From positions 35,756,682 through 35,820,681 of the forward strand of contig NC_133104.1 in assembly GCF_022965805.1 (NCBI RefSeq): 64,000 bases of DNA, in the 5' to 3' direction. Below are positions 33,713-45,061 of this stretch, piece by piece. Every line of letters starts with the position of its first letter. Position 1 is the stretch's first letter. The stretch comes from Primulina eburnea (taxonomy: Eukaryota; Streptophyta; Magnoliopsida; Lamiales; Gesneriaceae). Position numbers and translations under genes: made by a program. The notes under the pieces were generated by a model. The model saw only the letters and a program-made list of their open reading frames with translations. It was not told the origin of the DNA and did no database searches.

Positions 33713-36457
33713 TATAACGTACCCTAATTTTTTTTACTACTTCAAAATTTGAAGAAAAATTTAAAATTTTCTTAAATATAAAATCTATAAGGTCGTCACT
33801 CATCATTCATCATATTAATATTTGAAATCAACATCACCAAATAAATTTTCCAACAACATACTTGTTTCAAATGTCTCACATCCAACATAAAAGCAGAGTA
33901 TTTTAAACTTTTCATAAAAACATAAACTTAGTGGTCCTCGGGTTTAGCCTTCTGCTCAGTCCAAGCCTGCCCCTTGGTCGCCACCTCTTGTCTCCTCCTC
34001 AACATACTCACCTGCATCGATCAAGTCTAGTGAGTCTAAAGACTCAACACGTATAAACTGGAGATAGCAAGTACTACATAATAAAACCACATAAAATTTC
34101 AAAATATAACATGCATACTTGAAAGTTGAACCTACATCATAAACTTGAATTTACATACATACATAATTAGACGTGCCATCAACTTAAACTTTTCATAAAC
34201 ATACTTCCATACTTGAATATACTTGAACATACATAACTTCAATATTTTTCGTAGAGGATGTTTCAAAGCAAGTGACCCATAACATAATAAATGCCTGATC
34301 AGACAAACCACAGTACTGGGCTGACAGAAACTTATCAACTGCCACATACATAAGATCTCCGTTCAAAATTTAACGGGCTGGTTGGTCCCTGTTCATAATT
34401 TAACGCTTTCCAACCTCGATCTAACCCGTTCATAATTTAACGGGTGGATTGGTTCCCGTTCATAATTTAACGCTTTCCAATCCTAAACATAATTTGGTCA
34501 CAAGACATTTAGCATACCTCAAAAACTTAAAATATTTTCTTTGCACATCATACATACTTACTTGGTGTTGAGGGATTCGTTGGATCTCACTTGGGGCCGT
34601 TACTACACATACTAACATGAATTTAAAATACTTAACTTGCATGTCTTAGACGTAGATACTTGAGCTCACCACCAAAGTGAATAAGTAGCATATGACATTC
34701 TAGTTCGCTCCGGACTTAACCTCGTATAATCATCGTACTAAACCATGACATAAAACCATAAAACAAATCCTATATTTTTATATAAATAAATTTTTAACCA
34801 TCGTACTAAACCATGATATAGAACCCCTAAGCAAATCCTAAAAAAATTATAAAAAAAAAATTTTTAAATTTTTTATAGGGGTACACAGACCCCGTGTAGG
34901 GGTCCGTGTACGGGTCCGGGTAGGCACGAAAATTTCGTATTTTTGAAGGAAAACGGACACGGACTCCGTGTAGGGGTCCGGGAAGGGGTCCGGGTAGACA
35001 CTGAACTTGCAAACTCACGAACATTCACTAGCTTATTCATTCACCCTTTCAATCCAAGCCTAAGGACCATGAACCAACACCTCAAACTCATCCTAGGATG
35101 TTATTACATTGATTGAAACCCATACAAATACCCCAAACATCGACAAATAACTTCAATACAACAATAAGCCGTAATTCGACATCGTTTCGCTTCCTACGAC
35201 TTCTATTACATTCCAGGCCCATCCCGACCCAAACGAACCACCAAATAACACCTAAACACATCCCATAACATATCTAAATGCAGTAACACAAGCCCGGCGA
35301 TGTCCAACGGAGCCTGCAACAAATAACTTCAAGAACATGTCAAGAACACATTTTCATAAAAGTCGCAGTTTGAGCAGTCCCACGAAAACAATCATAACTC
35401 ACTCATTTCTTATCCAAATATTTCGAATTTTATATCAAATCGAAGGCATCGAAAAGTTCTACGTTTTTATTGTTGAACGTTTTCTCAAAATATGAACCGA
35501 AATTTCGCAGTTTTTACCATAACCATAAAAACGAAAATTTTAGATCTAAAAATCGTTTCAAAAGCTGTCCAACGTATTTGCTCAAACTTCTACACATCAT
35601 ACACATGATTTTAAGCATAAATAACAACACACGCATAATATGACATGATCGATACAGAAAAGAGAGATTATACGTGCCTCTGACGATTAAATAATACTGA
35701 AACGACGACACTGAAGCGGAGACGGAGCGAGAGACAATCCGGGACGAAGGGTGGCTCGATTTTCTTGAAATAAACTCAACAAAATATTGCTGGAAATTTC
35801 AGAGGGAAGGAACGATTGCTGAAGAAGAAGTTGGAGAGGAGAGAAATGATATAGAGGTTGATGGAGGAGAGTTTAAAGAAAAATTCTCTTCTCTCCTTAG
35901 TCAAATAAAATAATAAACATGTGTGTTATGTTTATAATGAAGGGGTGTGTGTATACCTGTATGAGTGTGTGTGAAAAGGTGTTGGAATAATTGAATATTT
36001 TAATATGTGTGTGTGGTGTGTAATAAACCACCTAATTAGTAATTATTAAGTGTTTTTTTTAAATAAATAAATCATGCTAATAAAAATGTTAACAAATCAA
36101 CAAATTAATAAATTCTAATACCATAATAAATTTACTAAAATCCCCTAATTGATAAACTTTAAAAGTTTAAAAATCCTAAAATGACTTAATATTTAGATTA
36201 GGCTTTAAAAAAATTAAACTTCATAAATTATTTAAAATGCCTCAAACCTAACTTAAAATAAAATACCACAATTAAAGTCACTAAAAATCATCCCGGTCTC
36301 TTTCCTCGATCCCGCCTCGAATAATCGTCTGAAACCTAAACTTGAGAAAATATTTATTTTAACATACATCAAATAAACATAAATAATTAAAATAATGAAA
36401 TTTCATAAATTAAATAAATGCATATATTTTTACGTATACTGATTTTTGGGCTTTACA
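33713..36457 (-). repeat. 5' LTR of Tekay-type family B
   Basis: It aligns with the left LTR; its first dinucleotide (in + orientation) is TA instead of TG. It contains the palindrome TGAGTCTAAAGACTCA at 34031-34046, the CGTTCATAATTTAACG cluster and the hairpin at 34881-34911. Small differences from the other LTR are spread along its length, which points to moderate age. Confidence 0.9.
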
Positions 36458-36462
36458 GATAG

Positions 36463-37975
36463 TTTTCACACAAAGACATTAAAAATTATGTTTGTACTCA
36501 TGGCATAAAAACAAACCTTATGCGGATTTTGAGGCTGAGAACTACAATCGAGAGTGTGCTAGGAGTTTCGATTAAGCAAGGGACATGTCCTAAGTCGAAA
36601 TGAGTTTGACAAATGGTTGTATAAATCAAAGTCTTCTAGTAAATCTTTCAATGGGAAAAAAGAGTGACGTATGAGTTGTTAATCTCCGAACATCTATAAA
36701 CAAATTCGTGCATATTTATTTATTGCACTTACTAACTTTTTCTACTGGTTTTTGGTAGGCATAGATGAAGCATTTTATGTTTATTTCAAATACTAAAATA
36801 TTGCGCACAAAGTGTTTGATAAAATGCATCAATCAAACTGTTTTACACATTCAACTTGCATATCTTTTAAATGTTTTACAAAATTTTTAGTCGGTTATTA
36901 GAGATAATATTTGTAGTTCCTTCCACTAGATTATAAAACCAAACTCGATTTAATTTTTCGGTGTTAAATATTTCAAGAATCGAGTTATTGTAGCTAAAGA
37001 ATCGGTGTTAAAAATTTAAAGAGTATGTTCACCCCCTCTTAACTCTACTCGATCTTAACAAATGATCTCAGATTGGGTTATTCTTGAAAGAAAATTTGAA
37101 AGTGATTTTGATATTTATATATGTGTAGTTGAATTTTCGGACAGCTTGTGGCAACCTTGGAAAAATGAAATAACTCTTTGCTCGATTACTCAAATGACAA
37201 ACCACTTTTTGCGTTGCAAACTATACTAGTAAAGGATTTCAGCGGTATAAAATTTGCATATTGGTCATACTCGAGAAAAAATCATTTTATTCGTTTAATT
37301 CATACCATGTGTGATGTAGCAGAAAACAGACATGCATAAAAGTTGGTGTTTTGTCAAGAAATTCAAGGCAGTTGTCATCATAAATGGAAAGGTGACAAAA
37401 TTCAAATTTCAGTCCCATATCATCAAAAAAACTTGGTATCATCGCTCCAAGATTTATTTATGCTATTATACTTGAGTAAAATGTCAACTTGATATTACAT
37501 CTTATGCTAGCTAGGTAAGCAATTCCCTTGCATTTATTGATTGTGCTTAAAAAACTAACAAGGGACACTTTAAATGTTTATGAATATTTGAATTGGCAAG
37601 CATGTTTGAATTTCTGTTGGTTGATATTTATGAGTTTGATTTGTTTATTCTTGTTAAATCTAGATGCTTGATTCATATATTCACGTGTCGGATATTTTTG
37701 TATTATTAATTGCATATTTCATATTTTGAAAATATTGTATTTTGAAATATTTATATTGGTTAGTTACCCATCTACTTTTATTACTTTCAAACTTAAAAAA
37801 AAATTAGGAGGAGTGCTAATAATAATTTTAAGATGAATATTGAATTAAAATCTTGAGGGGAAGAAAAACTTTGTGATTAATTTGTTTTTTTAAAAAAACA
37901 TTAGTCTAACAAAAAGTTAGATAAAAATATTAGATAAAATTCTTTTTATCCAAGTTTTGCGATCATTAAAAAAGA
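36463..37975 (+). other. end of the first SIRE-like LTR and the short internal region
   Basis: 36463-37060 is the LTR tail, which parallels 43025-43418 of the second copy. 37061-37975 is the internal region: an AT-rich stretch with no gag or pol motif and a purine tract TTGAGGGGAAG at about 37850. It is too short for a copia polyprotein, so the coding region has been deleted or was never present in this derivative. Confidence 0.5.
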
Positions 37976-38982
37976 TGAGATTTTCGGGTTGCAGAAATGC
38001 TAGCATTCTTGATTCTGATGATAGAAAAACTTTTTTTTTGTGTTTCTAACATATTTAATCAAGTGTGGTGGTCGCAAAATCGGACCGGCCAAACATCCTC
38101 GATCCAGATGGCTCGATAGAACAACTTTGATATTTTGGTAATATCTCTTAGCTCGGTTATAGAAATTGAACGATCCAACATGCGTTACAAAGCTAAAACA
38201 GTGATATACAAATAATCTTCCAAAATTGAAGTCAGAATCGGAACTTAAGAAGCTGATATATCGCGATGAAATTATTGATCTGCAACATGGATACAGTTGT
38301 CAGCTAGACTTTAGCAGTTCCAGTATTTTGAGCATATCTCTCTCATATGAACTCGAATTGAGTAATTCTTGATTGTATTGAAAGTTAAAAGAAAAGAATA
38401 AAATTTTCATGTCCACCACTTTTCCAAGAAAAAAACGAATCCAGACCACATTCACTCAAATGTTTTGCTCATCCAACCGTCTCATTCATTCAACTGTTCA
38501 GCTCCAGGAGCCGGACCAGAACAACAACCTGCCAGAAACATGAATATGATCATTTTTATGTCAGAAATCATACAAAATATTTTTCAACGGTAATATTCTT
38601 ATGTTAACATATTTATCACTCTTGGAGACTATATATACATCATCTTGAAGATCAAATATATGATTTTGAAAGGAATTCAAAGTATGATCAGTCTATATGA
38701 AGAAATTAGCTAAAATTACAGCAAAGCTAAGAAAGGGAGTCTAAATAGATACATTAGCTTAGTGAGAGCTTTTCTCCTTGTTTATGAGGATATATTTCAG
38801 AGTTTATACGATGTAATGAATTAATTTCCTCACACACACAATCACTCGCATATATAAGAGATATGAGTTTCAAAGTTGAGTGATAGTCTTAACATAAATA
38901 CGTTAAAAATTGTGTTTTAATCTTGACACAAAACATTAAATATTATGTGGATTGTAAGGTTACGGCATAATATTGATAATTT
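37976..38982 (+). repeat. second SIRE-like LTR, first part
   Basis: It starts TGAGATTTTCGGG and resembles the start of the solo copia LTR at 43710 (TTGATTTTGATG... region). From 38066 it follows the first LTR copy (22799 onward and 25880-26197). It is interrupted at 38983 by a non-autonomous LTR element. Confidence 0.6.
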
Positions 38983-41241
38983 TGATATGAATCTGATTAC
39001 CCAAGAAAAGCAAACATGAAATAGACTCACTCGCGCCCTCAATTCTTTGAACAACAGGATTTTTTTAACCACCGATTTTAATCTTTGAAATAAGTAACGT
39101 GTATTCGCCCCTAAATCACATGGTTTATTAACAAATAACACAAATAAACAATCGAGTTCAAAAGAACCTTCAAAGAACTAGCTTTTTGACAATCCGAGTG
39201 AATAACAATCGACAAATGCCACAAAGTATTAAACTTTGATAAGTTTGATTTGATAAAATACACAAAAACATGCTCAAAGCCAAAGATTTCTTGTTGAGAG
39301 AAAATCTCACATATTCATTCAATAATCATCAATTATGTCAATCATAATTGTTACAATGAATACTTAACCAAAAACATAGTAAAAATCACTCAAAAACACC
39401 AAAATATTGTTTCCATAATTAATTTGCATAAAAAATCCCGAGTTTCTGAATTTTTGTCTTAGGGGCACGGCACTAGGGCATGCAGAAATCCCCGCTAGGG
39501 CATGCTGGGGTGGGCAGAAATCCTCGCTAGTCGCGCTGTCTCGGCCTGTATTCTCTTCCCTTGGTCCTTTATTACATGAATGACATTATAATGGCCTCAA
39601 AGTTGATTGGCATGCTATTGATAGCTTGTCATGAATGATTGAGGAACTTTTTTGAACTTCTTTCTAATAGTTAGCTCGTAACACCGGGTCAAATTCATAT
39701 CATACTCCTCTTTTCAAAAATATTTGTCATCAAATCTTCGTTACCTACAAAAAATGAAGCAAGTTAGTAATAAAAATAATTATATTATCAACATGCATAC
39801 CTATCAATTCTAGTATGTAGGCACTGATGTCCACGTGCTGTCACTGTTTGGAACCCGAACTCCATGGTTACCTTCTCCATGTAATCATCAATTTAATAAG
39901 AATTATTCTATGCAATATATAAGAATCTAAACTAAACGTCATTTTCCTATATGCAATACATGTTTCACCAAGCCACCAACGTTTCGCTTCATATGTAATC
40001 AACACAGAAAATCATGCATTACATCAATGATCACCCCACAAAAATGTGACTCACTATCACGTAACTTATGCAATGATATAGATTGACAATTTTATACGCT
40101 TTAAACAAATATCCATCATGAACATTGAAAACCTCATTTCAACCATGCCATTTTCACAACCAACCCCAAACAATTACAAATCATGCTAATAGAACATGTC
40201 ATATGTACTATCCATGCAATTTCTTAACACCTCACAAGAAATTAAGTCTAATGCATATACATTGTTGTAGCCAACAAAACACCCACTAACATAGTAACCC
40301 GTGAGAAATCAAAAACAAAAAGATCAACCCATGACATTCTCTTAGCATCAACACTTGCTTGCCTCCTCATCGTGACATCTCCAGAATCCTGCAAAGAAAA
40401 ATTAATAATGCTCGGGATTGAACATGCAATATAATCACAATGGGAATAAACCTCCTTGTACCATGGTACTTGAAGGATTTTGTGCAAAAACAAGTAACTC
40501 TCAACCTCACTCTTTTGGACCATCAAATTATTATTTTTCTGTTTATTTTTTCTCTCCTTTTTTCTATGGTCATCTCACTCTTTTGATCGCTCTTTTTTTT
40601 AGGTCATTTCACATTTATTTTCACTCACTCATGAACTACCAATTTAACCTCAAGAACTTCTTCTTTTGGATTCGATTGAACAAGAGACGTACATTTTCCT
40701 CAATACACGTATGAACTAAGTTCACTTTGTCTACTCTTCTCCTTATTAGTAGACATAATAGGAACTTATCCATCATGTACTGACTCACTCTCCTAGTTAA
40801 ATTGTTTAACAACAATCGATTCATCAAACAAAGAAATACTTTAATCATAAACTCCAACCTCAACTTCAGATTCAGGTTCCACTACAACCTCAACCTCTAT
40901 TTGAGATTCAAGCTCAACTGATAAATCTACTACTGGCACCTACTCACGTGGACATTAACTAATATCATGCTCAACTTCTAGATACCAACATATAATATCA
41001 CAAGTACGAGTATTGAAGATTTCAGATATACCTTATATCCATTCTTGGTAGCCTCATGATTTGAATCATCCATTGGCCTAGCCACGACATCTCTCATGCC
41101 AACTCCCCTATCGCAGTGATTAAGAACAAATCGCTTCATCATCACCATTCTCATCTCATGTTATTATGGGATCTCTCCACTTCGTCTCCTATTCAACACT
41201 AATTTATTCCACCAAGTACCAGCATAGTTGGTAAACTCGCT

Positions 41242-41454
41242 TCAAGCTTGTTTTATCTTCATAGCTTCCGTACAATCTCGGCTCTCAGAAACATACTTCG
41301 TCCTCTCCCCCCAATCAAAATACTCCTTCGGATCGGCTCCCCCACATAAAGATGGAACTGTCGTATTTATATCACTCATATACTCTCCTCCACTTCTATA
41401 TCTACTACTACTGCCACACCGCCTATCATCATCCCAATCCAGACATGACTTCAT
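41242..41454 (-). pseudogene. possible gag remnant of the non-autonomous element
   Basis: A 70-residue frame contains GGADPKEYFDWGERTKYV followed by KIKQA. This resembles the gag N-terminal pattern F-x-G-x-x-D-P-x-x-Y-L-x-W-E of some gypsy elements. If right, the parent was a gypsy element. The similarity is short and I would not rely on it alone. Confidence 0.4.
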
Positions 41455-42309
41455 ATTCCTTCGGCTCTCTGATCTCCGCTATCCTCATTCACATGTTTAT
41501 CATATGTCTCATCTCCTTCACACCGCCTATACTGATCTTCTCATGTAAAGGCCTAAACTCCTTCTCCCACATCATATCCAACTCTCCAAACATTGTTTGA
41601 ATTTGAATATCATTATACATGTGTACCTGCAAGAAATATTAGTATAAAATAATAAAAATAATAATGTTTCCTCGCCACAAATCCTCATTAGTAACTCAAC
41701 GAAATCACTCAAACTCTCTTTTTTTTTCTCTTTTGGTTGTCCTCACCACAAACACCTCACACGTCACTCCAAGCAAGAAATTTTTGCCCTCAAATTTGAG
41801 AGTTATCTCGTATGGTACACATTAGGCTTTGTAGCTTATGTGCATCAAACTCCCAAGTTCAAACTTCACGACACTTGCAAATCGACTTGTTCAGAATCCG
41901 TAAAACAAGAATTTTTTTGTATGTGGACAGACACTTGAATAAGACTCACAAAGAGACAAAAACAAACTTTCAGTGCTAAATAAAAGCACAATCTTTCGAG
42001 TTTTTGTATTTTTATATTTTTTTGGGAATTCGGTCTCCTTTTCTTTTGTTCGATCGAAAATCTCCTCTCTTTTTTTTTACTTATTGCAAGACAATAACGA
42101 AGAAATTTATGCAACAAGAAACAATGAAGAACGAATCAAGGATGTTCGAGAATCGCAAAATTCACGAACACAAGAATACAAGATTTCAACAAAAATCTTT
42201 CAACACAAGGAAACAAAGAACGACAATAGAATAAGAAAAAATGATAGGTAACACTGATAGCTTGCTTGTTTCAAAACCTCGCTCAGATTATTATTCAAAG
42301 CAATCCAAA

Positions 42310-42321
42310 GCTTTGATACCA
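42310..42321 (-). other. primer-binding site of the non-autonomous element
   Basis: The - strand TGGTATCAAAGC differs by one base from the Met-tRNA primer complement and lies two bases inside the right LTR. Confidence 0.75.
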
Positions 42322-43024
42322 AATGATATGAATCTGGTTACCAAAGAAAAGCAACTAAACTCAGTTGCGCCCTCGATTCTATGAACAATAGGATTTATTT
42401 AGCTCCGATCTTTATTCTTTGAAAACAAATCACGTGTATTCACCCTTAAATCACGTGGTTTATTAAAAAATAACGCAAATAAACAATCGAGCTCAAACTT
42501 ACCTTCAAAGAACTCGTCTTTGACAATCTGAGAGAAGAACAATCAACAAACACCACAAAGTATTAAACTTTGATAAGTTTGATTTGTTAAAACACACAAA
42601 AGCGTGCACAAAGCCGAAGCTTTCTTGTTGAGACAAAATCTCACAAATCATTCAATAATCATCAATTATGTCAATGATAACTGACAAGGAATACTTAACC
42701 AAAAACAAGGCAAAAATCACCCAAAAAATGCCAAAATATTATTTCCATAATTAATTTGTGTAACAAAATCATGAGTTATAAATTTTTGTCTGAGGGCCAT
42801 CGCTAGGGCAGGCAGAAATCCCCATTGGGGTGGGTGAAAAGTTCCTCTGAGGCGTGCCTGTCTCGGCCTAGATTCACTTTCCTTGGTATTTTAACACTTG
42901 AATGACGTTATAATGGACCCAAACTTGATTGTCATGTCCTTGATAGCTTGCCATGAGTCCTCGAGGAGCTTCTTTGAACTTCTTTCCAATTTTTAGCTCG
43001 TAAAGCCTTGTCATATTCATATCA

Positions 43025-43418
43025 AGTGTGCCAGGAGTTTCGATTAGGCAAATGATAAATCCTAAGTCGAAATGAGTTTGTACAAATAATTATATAAATC
43101 AAAGTATTCTATTGTATCCTTTCAAGGGAAGAATGAGTGATGTAGGACTTGTTAATATCTAAACATCTATAAAATAATCGTGAATATTTATTTATTTTTG
43201 CTACCATTTTTTGGTAGGCATAGTTAAAGCATTTTATGTGTCTTTCAAATACCAAATATTTCATACAAAGTATTTGATAAAATGTTTCAACCAAACCATT
43301 TTTACACATTCAACTTTCATACATTTAAAATGTTCTAAAAAATATTTAATCGACTTTTAGAGAGACTATTTTGAGTCCTTCTGCTTGGTTATAAAACCAA
43401 TCTCGATTTAATTTCTCG
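43025..43418 (+). repeat. second SIRE-like LTR, last part (truncated)
   Basis: It parallels 36540-36960 of the first LTR (AGTGTGC..AGGAGTTTCGATTA onward) and breaks off at CTCGATTTAATTTCTCGA, just before a (TG)n run. About 90 bp of the LTR end is missing. Confidence 0.6.
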
Positions 43419-43709
43419 ATATATGTGTGTGTGTGTGTGTGTGTGTGTTCAAAGCTCGAAATTTTATTATTTTGGGCTTGTATTTGGTTCGGAAAAAATT
43501 TCGAGTTCGAGTCCTATTCAAAATTTTCGAGCTCTAGTTCGAACTTTTATAAGCCATAGTTGGATTTTATGGCTCGATAATGAAAGCTCGGTTCGAAGCT
43601 TGACTTTTGCGCGTAATTGTCTTATTAGGATATATTCTTGGACAATTGGAAATGTAGGATAATGTGAATCATTATGGTTAACTGATATTCTGAGAAGTCT
43701 AGAAATATG
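43419..43709. other. (TG)n microsatellite and unassigned AT-rich flank
   Basis: TGTGTG repeats at about 43424-43448 are followed by sequence with several TTCGA/GCTCGAA motifs and no coding signal. Confidence 0.6.
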
Positions 43710-45056
43710 TGTTGGAACATTTCATGTTCGCAATCTTGATTTTGATGTTAACAAAACTTGTTTATTTGTTTCTAATGAGTTTACCGAAGTGCGCAAAAAC
43801 TGAAACTGATCAAGCTTCGAACTGACCAAGCTTAAACTGAAGCTATCGAGACGCAAATGGAAAGTGTCAACTGATTGATCGAACTGAACCAGTACAACTA
43901 AAGTATCAAGAGTAGTTCTTTGATTGTCCAGTTGATAGGTGGTTCAGCAGAAGACCTTCAGAAGCTCGGCCTGCTGATGAAGAGCCCAACTGACCAGTTC
44001 AACTGAATTAGTGAAATCAGTTCAGCTGACGAGTCAGCTAATTTCACCTAACCAGTTCAGAACATCAGTTAGGAGCGAACCAGTTTGCAGATACGACAAG
44101 CTTAATCCAGCTGTGCACAAAGGTACAAAATCTATTGTACGATCAAGGTACAACAAGAGACGTTGCAGCAGCGTCAAATGTTCCAGATATCTATTTGGGG
44201 GAACCAAACTGCAACGGATTCATTCACCGAGTCTCACTGTTTGTTCAGCCTATAAATAGAAGCCGGAGCTCAATGAAAACGATGATGAGAGTTGACGAGT
44301 GAAAAGTTAAAATACAGAGAGGGCACGCATAATGCTTATCAGCTTTGAAGAAGCAATCAGCCCAGAGGGAACACTTTCAACGTGTTATCAGCTTAGTTTT
44401 AGAAGCATAATTCCCTCAGTGTGTGAGAACACTTTCGGGTAGTTTTCAGAGTTCAGTTATCACACACACACACACACACATCACCACTCAAATTCCGTCT
44501 TGCACAAAGACGTAAAACATGTATATGTAGTCTTTGATACACACGTTAAACAAGTGTTGGTTGGAAGGTGTTGCCTTCAGTCTGGACTAGGAGTTCAGTT
44601 AGACAGTAGAGTAAGTCCTAAGCTGAGTGGGTTTGTACAAGGTGTTGTATGAATCAAATTCTTCTAGTGTATCCCACCCGAGGAGGTAGAAAGGGTGAAG
44701 TAGGAGCAGTTGAAGTCTCCGAACATTTATACACATATCTTGTGTTATTTCTGTTTAACCGCTTGTTTTTGTTCTTAACTGATTGGATCAGTTCAGCTGA
44801 TATCAGTCCAGTTCTGTCCATAATTGAACTGATATAAGCAAACATTGATCCCATGTAATTTTCAGTTATTCAGTTGCACAAGTTATAAAACTGATTAGTT
44901 TTTTTAACGGATGATTATTTCGGGTATTTTCTGATTGGTTTAAAACCAAGCCCGATCTAATTCATCGATGTTTACATTATTAGGACACGAGCTATTGTAT
45001 CTCATTGATTTATTGTGTTTGAAGAACCTTCCAAGGTGCCCTCACACGATCCATCA
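43710..45056 (+). mobile_element. solo LTR of a SIRE-type copia element
   Basis: It starts TGTTGGAACATTTC and ends CACACGATCCATCA. Its middle (AAGTCCTAAG..., TCTCCGAACAT...) matches the LTR of the degenerate SIRE-like element at 36540-36700, so both belong to one lineage. Flanks give ATATG (43705-43709) and GTATG (45057-45061), a TSD with one mismatch. It contains (CA)n at about 44463-44482. No internal sequence is attached. Confidence 0.65.
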
Positions 45057-45061
45057 GTATG

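Larger units (their letters stand above)
26198..36457 (-). mobile_element. decayed full-length Tekay-type gypsy element (family B)
   Basis: It is bounded by TGTAACGTACCC and GGGCTTTACA with a perfect TSD GATAG (26193-26197 and 36458-36462). The unoccupied sequence GAGTGATAGT is seen in the second SIRE-like LTR near 38878. LTRs are 26198-28917 and 33713-36457 and closely similar. A primer site lies at 33699-33710 and a polypurine tract at 28918-28931. Gag, protease, RT, RNase H, integrase and chromodomain are all present in order, but interrupted by several stops and frameshifts. Confidence 0.92.
38983..43024 (-). mobile_element. 4-kb non-autonomous LTR retrotransposon
   Basis: LTRs 38983-39702 (720 bp) and 42324-43024 (701 bp) align throughout. 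They start TGATATGAAT and end ATTCATATCA, giving 10-bp terminal inverted repeats. A primer site (TGGTATCAAAGC on the - strand, 42310-42321) touches the right LTR, so the element is on the - strand. The 2.6-kb interior has no RT or integrase, only a possible gag remnant (41242-41454). It is a LARD-like derivative that needed proteins from another element. No clear TSD (AATTT against AGTGT). Confidence 0.82.
22799..43418 (+). mobile_element. degenerate SIRE-like Ty1/copia element, heavily nested
   Basis: Two long copies of one LTR are visible. The first spans 22799-37060 with insertions and the second 37976-43418 with an insertion. Both contain GTCGCAAAATCGGACCGGCC near the start. The first ends CCCCTCTTAACTCTACTCGATCTTAACA, split here as CCCCTCTTAACTC and CGATCTTAACA, the typical tail of SIRE/Maximus LTRs. 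A decayed primer site may follow at 37061 (ATGATCTCAGA). The internal region (37061-37975) is under 1 kb with no gag or pol, so this is a large-retrotransposon-derivative-like or deleted copy. The first LTR lacks its first 90 bp or so and the second its last 90. Confidence 0.65.
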
